Below the pieces are notes generated by a model that was not told where the DNA came from, searched no databases, and was given only the letters and a program-made list of their open reading frames with translations. Below are positions 1 to 6,483 of a DNA stretch of 46,426 bases, piece after piece. The position numbers and the translations under genes were made by a program. Source of the DNA: Azoarcus taiwanensis (GTDB lineage: Bacteria > Pseudomonadota > Gammaproteobacteria > Burkholderiales > Rhodocyclaceae); assembly GCF_012910885.1 (NCBI RefSeq), contig NZ_WTVM01000013.1, forward strand, positions 1 through 46,426, written 5' to 3'. The stretch's first letter is position 1, and every line of letters starts with the position of its first letter.

Positions 1-838
1 AAGTGTTGCCGTGGTAATCCACGGTGGCGATCAGTTTCTCGGCAGGCAGGCCAAGGCGCTTGCCGGTTGCCTGCAGGATGCGGATGTTCGCCTGATGCGG
101 AATAAGCCAGTCGAGCGAACTGACATCGATATCCGCACCGGCGAGCACTTCCTGTGCAACCTCGCCCAGCACCCTCACAGCAAACTTGAATACGGCTTGT
201 CCGTCCATGCGCAGGAATGGATCACCGACCACCTGTCCTGCGGCAACGCTGCCTGGCACGCAGAGAATGGGATGGTGCGAACCGTCGGCATGCAAGGCGC
301 TGGAGAGCACGCCCGGCGTATCGCTGGCCTCAAGAATGACCGCGCCGGCTCCGTCGCCGAAGAGCACGCATGTTCCTCGATCCGACCAGTCCAGGATCCG
401 CGAGAAGACCTCGGCCCCGACGACCAACGCACGCTTGTTCGCGCCCGATCGAATGAACTTTTCAGCCACGGTCAGCGCATAGACGAAGCCGCTACACACC
501 GCCTGAAGATCAAATGCGGCACAGCCATTGCTGATTCCGAGCTTGGATTGCAGCAAGGTTGCGGTACTGGGGAAAATGTAGTCCGGCGTGGAAGTCGCAA
601 CGATGATGAGATCGATGTCGTTGGGAACCAGAGCGGCCGCCTCAAGCGCCTTGAGACTCGCTTCAAGCGCGAGGTCGCTGGTCATCTGCCCAGGTGCAGC
701 CAGGTGCCGCGCGCGAATCCCGGTGCGTTCGACGATCCAGTCATCGGACGTCTCGATTCCGCGCGCCACCAGATCATGGTTGGTAATCGGTTTGCCTGGC
801 AGACAACTCCCGGTACCAGCGACTCTCGCATAAATCAT
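1..838 (-). CDS. fabH: 3-oxoacyl-ACP synthase III (FabH), 3' end cut by window
   Basis: Condenses acetyl-CoA with malonyl-ACP to start type II fatty acid synthesis in the cytoplasm. About 279 residues are present, from [15 protein letters not shown] to the DYHGNT motif at the window edge. The active-site cysteine is visible in [10 protein letters not shown] (about residue 115), the histidine in [10 protein letters not shown], and the asparagine in HGNT just inside the edge, so the whole triad is present and only the last 40 or so residues are missing. The ATG at 838 overlaps the plsX stop by 4 bases (ATGA), so the two genes are probably translationally coupled. It is the last visible gene of the yceD-rpmF-plsX-fabH group. 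Confidence 0.96.
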   Translation of the reverse strand, partial: MIYARVAGTGSCLPGKPITNHDLVARGIETSDDWIVERTGIRARHLAAPGQMTSDLALEASLKALEAAALVPNDIDLIIVATSTPDYIFPSTATLLQSKLGISNGCAAFDLQAVCSGFVYALTVAEKFIRSGANKRALVVGAEVFSRILDWSDRGTCVLFGDGAGAVILEASDTPGVLSSALHADGSHHPILCVPGSVAAGQVVGDPFLRMDGQAVFKFAVRVLGEVAQEVLAGADIDVSSLDWLIPHQANIRILQATGKRLGLPAEKLIATVDYHGNT

Positions 839-1851
839 GTGCTTGCCCCTTCCATCGCTGCCATGCGCTCGGCAATACGCTCGACGAGGCGATTGGCTCC
901 AGCCTCTGCGGCACGGTAGATTGCCTGCTCAAAGGCGAATTCATCGGCCGAGCCGTGACTCTTGATGACCACGCCGCGCAAGCCCACGAGTGCCGCGCCA
1001 TTGTATCTGCGGTGATCGACCCGATTCTTGAAACGCTTCAGCGCCGGCATTGCCGCAAGCGCCATGGCGCGCGTGAAGATATTGCGGGTGAACTCCTCAC
1101 GCAGCATCGTCGCGAGCATCTGAGCCAGCCCCTCAGAGGTCTTGAGCAATACGTTGCCGACGAAGCCATCGCACACGACGACATCGGTCGTACCCTTGTA
1201 AATATCGTCGCCTTCCACATTGCCGTGGAAATTCAGGCCGCTGTTGCGAAGAAGCTCGCCGGCCTGCTTGACGATATCGTTGCCCTTGATCGCCTCTTCG
1301 CCGATGTTGAGCAGACCGACTGTCGGCCGCGACTTGTGATCGATGGCGGTCATCAGCATCGAGCCCATCACTGCGAACTGCAGCAAGTGCTCGGCCGTGC
1401 AGTCAACATTGGCGCCCAGGTCGAGCACATAGCTATGCCCTTTGCGATTGGGCAAGGCAGTGGCGATCGCCGGCCGGTCAATCCCAGGCAGTGTCTTGAG
1501 GACGAAACGCGATATCGCCATCAGCGCACCGGTATTGCCGGCTGATACAGCGGCCTGCGCGCGGCCGCTCTTGACGAGATCGATCGCCACACGCATCGAA
1601 GAATCCTTCTTGTTGCGCATGGCATTCGCAGGGGCCTCGTCCATACCCACCACTTCGGAGGCGGGCTGAATTTCGCAGCGCCCAGCCAATGCGCCACCAG
1701 TTTCGGCGATCGCCGCTTCCAGGGCTTCCGGTCGGCCCACCAGAATCACTTTCGACCCGGCATGTTTGCGCAAGAAAGCCAGCGCAGCGGGCACAGTGAC
1801 GACCGGGCCATGATCGCCACCCATGCAGTCGATTGCAACGGTGACATCCAT
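835..1851 (-). CDS. plsX: Phosphate acyltransferase PlsX
   Basis: Makes acyl-phosphate from acyl-ACP and phosphate, the first step of the PlsX/PlsY route to phosphatidic acid. The 338-residue protein is full length for the family. It begins [16 protein letters not shown], the typical N-terminal signature, and carries [16 protein letters not shown] and later [19 protein letters not shown], both characteristic of PlsX. It lies between rpmF and fabH, the usual order in proteobacteria. An intrinsic terminator lies about 50 bases upstream of its start, so its expression may depend on read-through or on a promoter I cannot identify. Confidence 0.97.
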   Translation of the reverse strand: MDVTVAIDCMGGDHGPVVTVPAALAFLRKHAGSKVILVGRPEALEAAIAETGGALAGRCEIQPASEVVGMDEAPANAMRNKKDSSMRVAIDLVKSGRAQAAVSAGNTGALMAISRFVLKTLPGIDRPAIATALPNRKGHSYVLDLGANVDCTAEHLLQFAVMGSMLMTAIDHKSRPTVGLLNIGEEAIKGNDIVKQAGELLRNSGLNFHGNVEGDDIYKGTTDVVVCDGFVGNVLLKTSEGLAQMLATMLREEFTRNIFTRAMALAAMPALKRFKNRVDHRRYNGAALVGLRGVVIKSHGSADEFAFEQAIYRAAEAGANRLVERIAERMAAMEGAST

Positions 1852-1899
1852 CAGCTAATCATCCGGTTCGAACTCGCACGACGAACAAAATTCTCAAGA

Positions 1900-1935
1900 C
1901 AAAAAAACGGCGCAGACACACCTCGTGCTGCGCCG
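1900..1935 (-). terminator. Intrinsic terminator between rpmF and plsX
   Basis: Read on the minus strand, an 8-bp stem CGGCGCAG/CTGCGCCG (1908-1915 with 1928-1935) with a 12-base loop is followed at once by seven Ts (1901-1907). It lies about 20 bases after the rpmF stop. Because plsX and fabH follow in the same direction, it probably acts as a partial terminator that lets L32 be made in excess over the lipid enzymes. The partial read-through is inference. Confidence 0.75.
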
Positions 1936-1952
1936 CCTTCGCAGTCGGGAAA

Positions 1953-2132
1953 TTACTCGCCCTTGGTCTTGACCACTTTCTTGCCGCGGTAGAAACCGTT
2001 GGGGCTGATGTGGTGACGCAGGTGCACCTCGCCCGTGGTCGCCTCGACGGCGAGCGGGGGATTGGTGAGGAAGTCGTGAGCGCGATGCATGCCACGCTTG
2101 GACGGGGACTTCTTGTTTTGCTGGACGGCCAT
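1953..2132 (-). CDS. rpmF: 50S ribosomal protein L32
   Basis: Structural protein of the large ribosomal subunit. The 59-residue product begins [20 protein letters not shown] and ends [15 protein letters not shown], which is L32 of the form without zinc-binding cysteines. Length and basic composition are normal. It sits 48 bases downstream of the yceD gene and is followed by a terminator hairpin before plsX. Confidence 0.97.
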   Translation of the reverse strand: MAVQQNKKSPSKRGMHRAHDFLTNPPLAVEATTGEVHLRHHISPNGFYRGKKVVKTKGE

Positions 2133-2180
2133 CAGATTACTCCTAGTCTAAATACAAACGCGCTTGCCGACGACTGGATG

Positions 2181-2678
2181 TCACTCTGCCTTGCGACGAA
2201 GTGATGCCAGTGCGGCAAAAGGCGATTCCTTTTCGGCCCCGTCCCTTGGACGTGGCTGCTCACAACTTTCATGCCGGGGCGCGATCGGCAGGCTGAGCAA
2301 GAGCTCGTCCTCGACCAACTCAAGCGCATCGAGCCCAGGTGTAGCCTCGATCGCATCGAACGCGTCGATGTCGAGCTCCTCGTCCGGTATCGGCGCGCCA
2401 ACCGGGACGAGCTGCAACAGACGCCCCACCTCGACCGGCCAGTCCACTCGTTCCAGACAGCGTTGACACTGCATGCCCAGCACACCCTTCGCCGTCAAGC
2501 GAAGATATGGCTTCCCGTCCGCGCCCTGCTCGCCAACGATAACGTACTCGAACTCACCGGCGTGATCCAACAGCGCATCCGCAAGACGGCGAAACGCTTC
2601 CACCTTGACGACGCCACCAAGCCGACGCGCCTCACGGGCGAATCGAATCGGATCGGAGAGCACGCCTAGTCGCGACAT
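2181..2678 (-). CDS. yceD: YceD/DUF177 protein (23S rRNA accumulation)
   Basis: A 165-residue DUF177 protein. The family is needed for normal 23S rRNA accumulation in E. coli and is almost always encoded directly before rpmF, as here. Visible signatures are FAREARRLGG near the N-terminus, the pair CQRC in the middle (about residues 71-74), and the ELVEDELLLSLPIAPRHESC stretch, where the family has a conserved acidic motif before the final cysteine. The ATG at 2678 follows a strong promoter so closely that the leader would be only about 3-4 bases. An in-frame GTG five codons downstream is an alternative start. Confidence 0.93.
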   Translation of the reverse strand: MSRLGVLSDPIRFAREARRLGGVVKVEAFRRLADALLDHAGEFEYVIVGEQGADGKPYLRLTAKGVLGMQCQRCLERVDWPVEVGRLLQLVPVGAPIPDEELDIDAFDAIEATPGLDALELVEDELLLSLPIAPRHESCEQPRPRDGAEKESPFAALASLRRKAE

Positions 2679-2687
2679 AAGAGCGGG

Positions 2688-2716
2688 ATGATATTATTTT
2701 CGACCGTTTGTGTCAA
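2688..2716 (-). promoter_or_regulatory. Sigma-70 promoter of yceD-rpmF-plsX-fabH
   Basis: On the minus strand there is a perfect -35 box TTGACA (2711-2716), a 17-base spacer and a -10 box TATCAT (2688-2693). Transcription would start near 2681, only about 3-4 bases before the yceD ATG at 2678, so the mRNA would be leaderless or nearly so. The divergent maf gene starts at 2731. Confidence 0.75.
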
Positions 2717-2730
2717 AGCCCTTGAACCCA

Positions 2731-3309
2731 ATGCGAAACATCGTCCTAGCCTCGACCTCGGCCTACCGCCGCATGCTGCTGGAGCGCTTCCAGCTGCCAT
2801 TTGAAACCGCCCGCCCCGAAGTGGATGAAACCCCCTTGCCCGATGAGCACCCGGCGGCTACCGCCGACCGCCTCGCCATTGCGAAAGCGCAAGCGGTCGC
2901 GCCCCAATGGCCGGACGCACTCGTCATCGGTAGCGATCAGGTCGCGCACATCGACGACGAGGTTTTCGGCAAACCTGGCTCCGTCGAACGTGCAGTCGCG
3001 CAGCTTCGCAGCATGAGCGGCCGGACCGTGGTGTTCCACACCGCACTGGCGGTGATCGACACCCGCAGCCGAGGCATCCAGACCGACAGCGTGCCCACCG
3101 AAGTGCGCTTTCGCACACTAAGCGACGCCGAGATCACCCGCTATGTTGAGAGGGAGCTACCGCTCGACTGCGCCGGCAGCGCCAAATCAGAGGGACTCGG
3201 CATCACCCTGCTCGACGCGCTCAGCGGTGACGACCCGACAGCTCTGGTGGGACTGCCCCTGATCGCACTGTCGCGCATGCTGCGCGAAGCGGGCGTCGAA
3301 CTGCCATGA
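2731..3309 (+). CDS. yceF: Maf/YceF nucleotide pyrophosphatase (m7GTP type)
   Basis: A Maf-fold pyrophosphatase of 192 residues. Its N-terminus MRNIVLASTSAYRRMLLERF and the PEVDETP motif place it with E. coli YceF, which hydrolyses m7GTP. Further family motifs are VIGSDQVA, GKPGS and the catalytic-region DCAGSAKSEGLG. I chose the ATG at 2731 because it aligns with YceF N-termini; a GTG at 2710 would add seven unlikely residues. The stop overlaps the next ATG (ATGA at 3306-3309), which suggests coupling. The call of m7GTP rather than dTTP/UTP specificity rests on overall resemblance. Confidence 0.93.
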   Translation: MRNIVLASTSAYRRMLLERFQLPFETARPEVDETPLPDEHPAATADRLAIAKAQAVAPQWPDALVIGSDQVAHIDDEVFGKPGSVERAVAQLRSMSGRTVVFHTALAVIDTRSRGIQTDSVPTEVRFRTLSDAEITRYVERELPLDCAGSAKSEGLGITLLDALSGDDPTALVGLPLIALSRMLREAGVELP

Positions 3310-4052
3310 CCGGACCCACCCAACGCGGTGCGCTGGTGCTGGTGCCGGTTGCGCTGGGCGAGACGCCCTGGACTTCCTTTCTGCCGCCAGAGGCCCATGC
3401 CAGGGCGTGCGGCTTGCGTCATTTCGTCGTAGAGACCGAGAAGACCGCCCGTTTGCAGCTCAAGCGCCTCGCTCATCCGACCCCGCTGCGCGAGCTCGAC
3501 ATCCGGTCGCTGCCCGAATCCGGCCCCGAGCAGGATCTGGACGCACTGCTCGCACCGACACTGGCAGGCGAGGACGTTGGCTTGATGTCGGACGCGGGTT
3601 GCCCCGGCGTTGCCGACCCGGGCGCAAGACTCGTCGCCCGCGCCCATGCGCTGGGCGTACCGGTGGTGCCACTGGTCGGCCCCTCCTCGATTCTGCTTGC
3701 ACTGATGGCATCCGGCCTCAATGGCCAGAGCTTCGCCTTTGACGGCTACCTGCCGGTCGATGACGCCGAAAGAGACCAGCGGATTCGACTGCTCGAAGAC
3801 GAATCACGCCGCCTGGGCCGCACCCAACTGTTCATCGAGACACCGTATCGCAACGATCGCATGTACGCCGCGCTCCTCGCAGCCTGCAAACCGGATACCC
3901 GGCTTTGCGTCGCCCGGGACCTCACCACCCGCGGCGAGTTGATCGGCACTCAAGCGGTCTCGACCTGGCGACGCCAGCCCGCACCCGATCTGGCAAGGCG
4001 ACCTGCGATCTTCCTGATGCTCGCCGCTCAGGGCAGCGGCAAGCGAAGATAA
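3306..4052 (+). CDS. SAM-dependent methyltransferase, tetrapyrrole methylase/RsmI-like fold
   Basis: A 248-residue cytoplasmic protein with the tetrapyrrole methylase fold. The motif GLMSDAGCPGVADPG (about residues 91-105) corresponds to the SDAGxPxxxDPG motif of RsmI, the 16S rRNA 2'-O-methyltransferase, and VPLVGPSSILLALMASGL and IETPYRNDRM also match that superfamily. It is shorter than typical RsmI and lacks its C-terminal helical part, so it is probably the RsmI-like paralogue common in betaproteobacteria; the substrate is unknown. It is coupled to maf by a 4-base overlap, and its 3' end overlaps the convergent Rieske gene by 25 bases. Confidence 0.85.
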   Translation: MTGPTQRGALVLVPVALGETPWTSFLPPEAHARACGLRHFVVETEKTARLQLKRLAHPTPLRELDIRSLPESGPEQDLDALLAPTLAGEDVGLMSDAGCPGVADPGARLVARAHALGVPVVPLVGPSSILLALMASGLNGQSFAFDGYLPVDDAERDQRIRLLEDESRRLGRTQLFIETPYRNDRMYAALLAACKPDTRLCVARDLTTRGELIGTQAVSTWRRQPAPDLARRPAIFLMLAAQGSGKRR

Positions 4053-4384
4053 ACACCGCCGTCCCGCTCGAAGACCTCCAGCGCTTCGAGCGACGCACCC
4101 TCGCAGGGTCCCGCTACGCAGCGCCCCGTCGCCGGATCGTAGAGCGCACCATGAGTCGCACAGATGATCAGACGGCGATCGACGCCAAGAAAGCGGCCCG
4201 GCATCCAGTCGAGTTCGACCGGTACGTGGGCACATCGATTGACGAACGCCCTGACCACCCCGCCGGCACGCACAACGAAGGCCGGGACCACTGCGCCACG
4301 TTCGCGCTCGAGTTCGAATCGCACGCCGTCTCCACCATCGGCCAGCGCGGCCGACCCACAGATCAGGCGTGCCGACTCAGCCAC
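4028..4384 (-). CDS. Rieske [2Fe-2S] domain protein
   Basis: A small soluble single-domain Rieske protein of 118 residues. The two cluster-ligand boxes are visible: CAH in NRCAHVPVELDW (about residues 51-53) and CATHG (about 75-79). No membrane segment is seen, so it resembles ferredoxin-type Rieske proteins rather than respiratory ones. The start is a GTG at 4384 inside the end of the upstream HAD gene; no ATG is available. It follows rluC and the HAD gene in the same direction, a trio I recall as common in betaproteobacteria. The redox partner is unknown. Confidence 0.9.
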   Translation of the reverse strand: MAESARLICGSAALADGGDGVRFELERERGAVVPAFVVRAGGVVRAFVNRCAHVPVELDWMPGRFLGVDRRLIICATHGALYDPATGRCVAGPCEGASLEALEVFERDGGVYLRLPLP

Positions 4385-5025
4385 TGGTGAAGACCCGAGG
4401 GTTCATCGACGATATCGAGCGGCCCGACCGCCTCAAGCTCTGCACGGGGATGCGCCCCGAAGGACACCGCCAGAGCCGCGACGCCTGCATTGCGCGCCAT
4501 GTTGAGATCGTGGGTGGTATCGCCGACCATCAGTGTGCGTTCGCGCGCCACACCGAGTTCGTCCATGATCTCCTCAAGCATCGCAGGGTGAGGTTTGGAG
4601 AAACACTCGTCGGCACATCGGGTGCTATGGAAGAAGCTCGCCAGGCCGGTATGGCCGAGCGCCCGGTTCAGTCCGACTCGGCTCTTGCCAGTCGCCACGC
4701 CAAGCCACCGCTCCTCGCCCGCCAACGACTCGATCATGCCGAAAACCCCGGGGAAGAGGTCCAGCTCGCGGTCTTTGGATAGAAAGTGATGGCGATAGCG
4801 CTCGACCATTTGCGGGTAATCGCGTTCAGGCAGCTCCGGCACCGCATGCCGGAGCGCGTCGTGAAGCCCCAGACCGATGACGTGGCGGGCGCGCGACTCC
4901 GACGGTTCGGCAAGACCCAGGTCGCGACACGCGGCGCGGATCGCGTTGACGATCGCGCCCGCCGAATCCATGAGCGTGCCATCCCAGTCGAAAACGATGA
5001 GATCGAATCGTCTTTCAAGCGCCAT
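4363..5025 (-). CDS. HAD-superfamily hydrolase, phosphoglycolate phosphatase-like
   Basis: A 220-residue HAD hydrolase with the nucleophile motif FDWDGTLMDS (Asp13, Asp15), a helical cap, a GVATGKSR motif II/III region and the motif IV pair MVGDTTHDLNMA. It is related to Gph, but the substrate cannot be read from sequence. I chose the ATG at 5025; a TTG at 5031 is possible. The start lies inside the end of rluC (11-base overlap), so the two are co-translated, and the downstream Rieske gene starts inside this one. Confidence 0.92.
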   Translation of the reverse strand: MALERRFDLIVFDWDGTLMDSAGAIVNAIRAACRDLGLAEPSESRARHVIGLGLHDALRHAVPELPERDYPQMVERYRHHFLSKDRELDLFPGVFGMIESLAGEERWLGVATGKSRVGLNRALGHTGLASFFHSTRCADECFSKPHPAMLEEIMDELGVARERTLMVGDTTHDLNMARNAGVAALAVSFGAHPRAELEAVGPLDIVDEPSGLHQWLSRHA

Positions 5026-5980
5026 GCTCAAGCCGCTCCAGAAACATCTTCAGTTCAGGCGCGAGCGGCGCGTGAAGCGCCAGCCGCTCGCCGGTCAGGG
5101 GGTGATCGAACACCAGTTGTTCAGCGTGGAGAAACATGCGCTTCAACCCCTCGCCTTCGAGACGCTTGTTGAGCGCAAAATCTCCGTATTTGTCGTCACC
5201 GCACAGGGGAAAACCCAGATGCGCGAGATGCACCCGGATCTGATGAGTGCGACCAGTCTTGAGTTCAACATCGAGCAGACTGTAATCCCCACAGCGCTTC
5301 TGTAGGCGCACGATGCTGTGCGAGGGTTTGCCGCCATCCGCAACCCTCACCCGCCGCTCGCCATCCTCGGTGAGGTACTTGTGCAATGAGAGCTTCACAT
5401 GCTGGAGGGGGTTCTGCCACTTGCCATGAACCAGCGTCAGGTAGTGCTTCTCGACCTTGCCGGCGCGCATCATGTCGTGCAAAGCCTTCAGGGCCGCGCG
5501 TTTCTTCGCCACGATGAGCAGACCTGACGTTTCTCGGTCCAGTCGGTGCGCCAGCTCGAGCATGCGCGCCTCGGGCCTCTGGCTGCGCAACTGCTCGATG
5601 ACGCCGAAACTCACCCCGCTGCCGCCATGCACCGCCTTGCCAGCCGGTTTGTCAACGACCAACAGGGCATCATCCTCATACACCACCGGCAGGGGCTTTC
5701 CTGACGGTACCGCGGCTGCCTGCCCGCCGGTCGACACCCGCATTGGCGGAATGCGCACTTCGTCGCCCTGCCTGAGCTTGTAAGTCGGCGCGACTCGCCC
5801 GCCATTGACCCTCACCTCACCGCTTCGCAGGATGCGATAGACGTGGCTCTTCGGCACACCCTTGCACATCTTCGCCAGGTAGTTGTCGATCCGCTGGCCA
5901 TCGGAGGCCTCGTCGATGGTCTCGCGTCTCACCTGTCGCGCAACGACGCGTTCGCCAACCGGGGGGGCTTCACGCCTCAT
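5015..5980 (-). CDS. rluC: Ribosomal large subunit pseudouridine synthase C (RluC)
   Basis: Modifies uridines of 23S rRNA (U955, U2504 and U2580 in E. coli). The 321-residue protein has an N-terminal S4 RNA-binding domain (QRIDNYLAKMCKGVPKSHVY through YKLRQGDEVRIPP) and the RluA-family catalytic motif HRLDRETSGLLIVAKK with its active-site aspartate, then GRTHQIRVHLAHLGFPLCGD. I place the start at the ATG at 5980, giving MRREAPPVGE; the frame stays open upstream for 86 codons, but that part overlaps the rne control region and is not RluC-like. Divergence from rne is a conserved arrangement. Confidence 0.95.
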   Translation of the reverse strand: MRREAPPVGERVVARQVRRETIDEASDGQRIDNYLAKMCKGVPKSHVYRILRSGEVRVNGGRVAPTYKLRQGDEVRIPPMRVSTGGQAAAVPSGKPLPVVYEDDALLVVDKPAGKAVHGGSGVSFGVIEQLRSQRPEARMLELAHRLDRETSGLLIVAKKRAALKALHDMMRAGKVEKHYLTLVHGKWQNPLQHVKLSLHKYLTEDGERRVRVADGGKPSHSIVRLQKRCGDYSLLDVELKTGRTHQIRVHLAHLGFPLCGDDKYGDFALNKRLEGEGLKRMFLHAEQLVFDHPLTGERLALHAPLAPELKMFLERLEHGA

Positions 5981-6019
5981 CGCGCAACCCGCATCGCGGC
6001 AGCATTCGTGTATTGGTTT

Positions 6020-6048
6020 TTGCTTTGTAAGCGGATCATGAATATACT
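6020..6048 (+). promoter_or_regulatory. Predicted sigma-70 promoter of rne
   Basis: A -35 box TTGCTT (6020-6025), an exact 17-base spacer and a -10 box TATACT (6043-6048). Start of transcription would be near 6055, giving an rne leader of about 430 bases. Confidence 0.7.
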
Positions 6049-6201
6049 CTAGACCGGTTGTACCGGTTGCAGCCGGATCATCCTGGTCGGAACTGACTGG
6101 GTAAGGATTCGGTAGAGAGCCCACAAGCGAGCTCCCGGCCAACCCACACGTCCCTTCGGTGCCGGTCGAAAAGGCATCGATGGTAACGCAACAGGCAACT
6201 T

Positions 6202-6224
6202 CCGATCCACTGGATCGGTTTTTT
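6202..6224 (+). terminator. Terminator-like hairpin within the rne leader
   Basis: A perfect 7-bp stem CCGATCC/GGATCGG (6202-6208 with 6212-6218) with loop ACT is followed directly by six Ts (6219-6224). It lies about 170 bases after the predicted rne start site and 260 bases before the ATG. No complete gene ends just upstream on this strand, so it looks like an attenuator or the 3' end of a short leader RNA. Confidence 0.65.
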
Positions 6225-6483
6225 ACGCGAAGACGCACAGCAGGATAAAGTGCTCCGGCCCGACCGGCCTCAATGCGCGGCGCGCGAGACGCGATCGCCG
6301 CCCTGTCCGGTCAGACTGCGGGAGTACCGAAACGACCAGCCGACCCATCACAGCCTCTAGATCGACAAACCTCTAGAAATCCGGATGAAAGTAGCAACTA
6401 CCCACCGCTCCTGAAGTTCGTAGCGCAAGATGGTGCGCGCCGTTCGTCCTGCCCGTGTGTTCCATGCGGGAGAACGAAACAAC

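Larger units (their letters stand above)
5981..6483 (+). promoter_or_regulatory. rne leader and rluC-rne divergent control region
   Basis: About 500 bases without a gene. The region contains a strong rne promoter match (6020-6048), a tandem repeat of ACCGGTTG (6053-6060 and 6062-6069) right at the expected start, and a terminator-like hairpin (6202-6224). A Shine-Dalgarno GGGAG (6468-6472) precedes the rne ATG. In E. coli the long rne leader mediates autoregulation by RNase E cleavage; a similar role here is inference. No convincing separate rluC promoter was seen. Confidence 0.7.
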
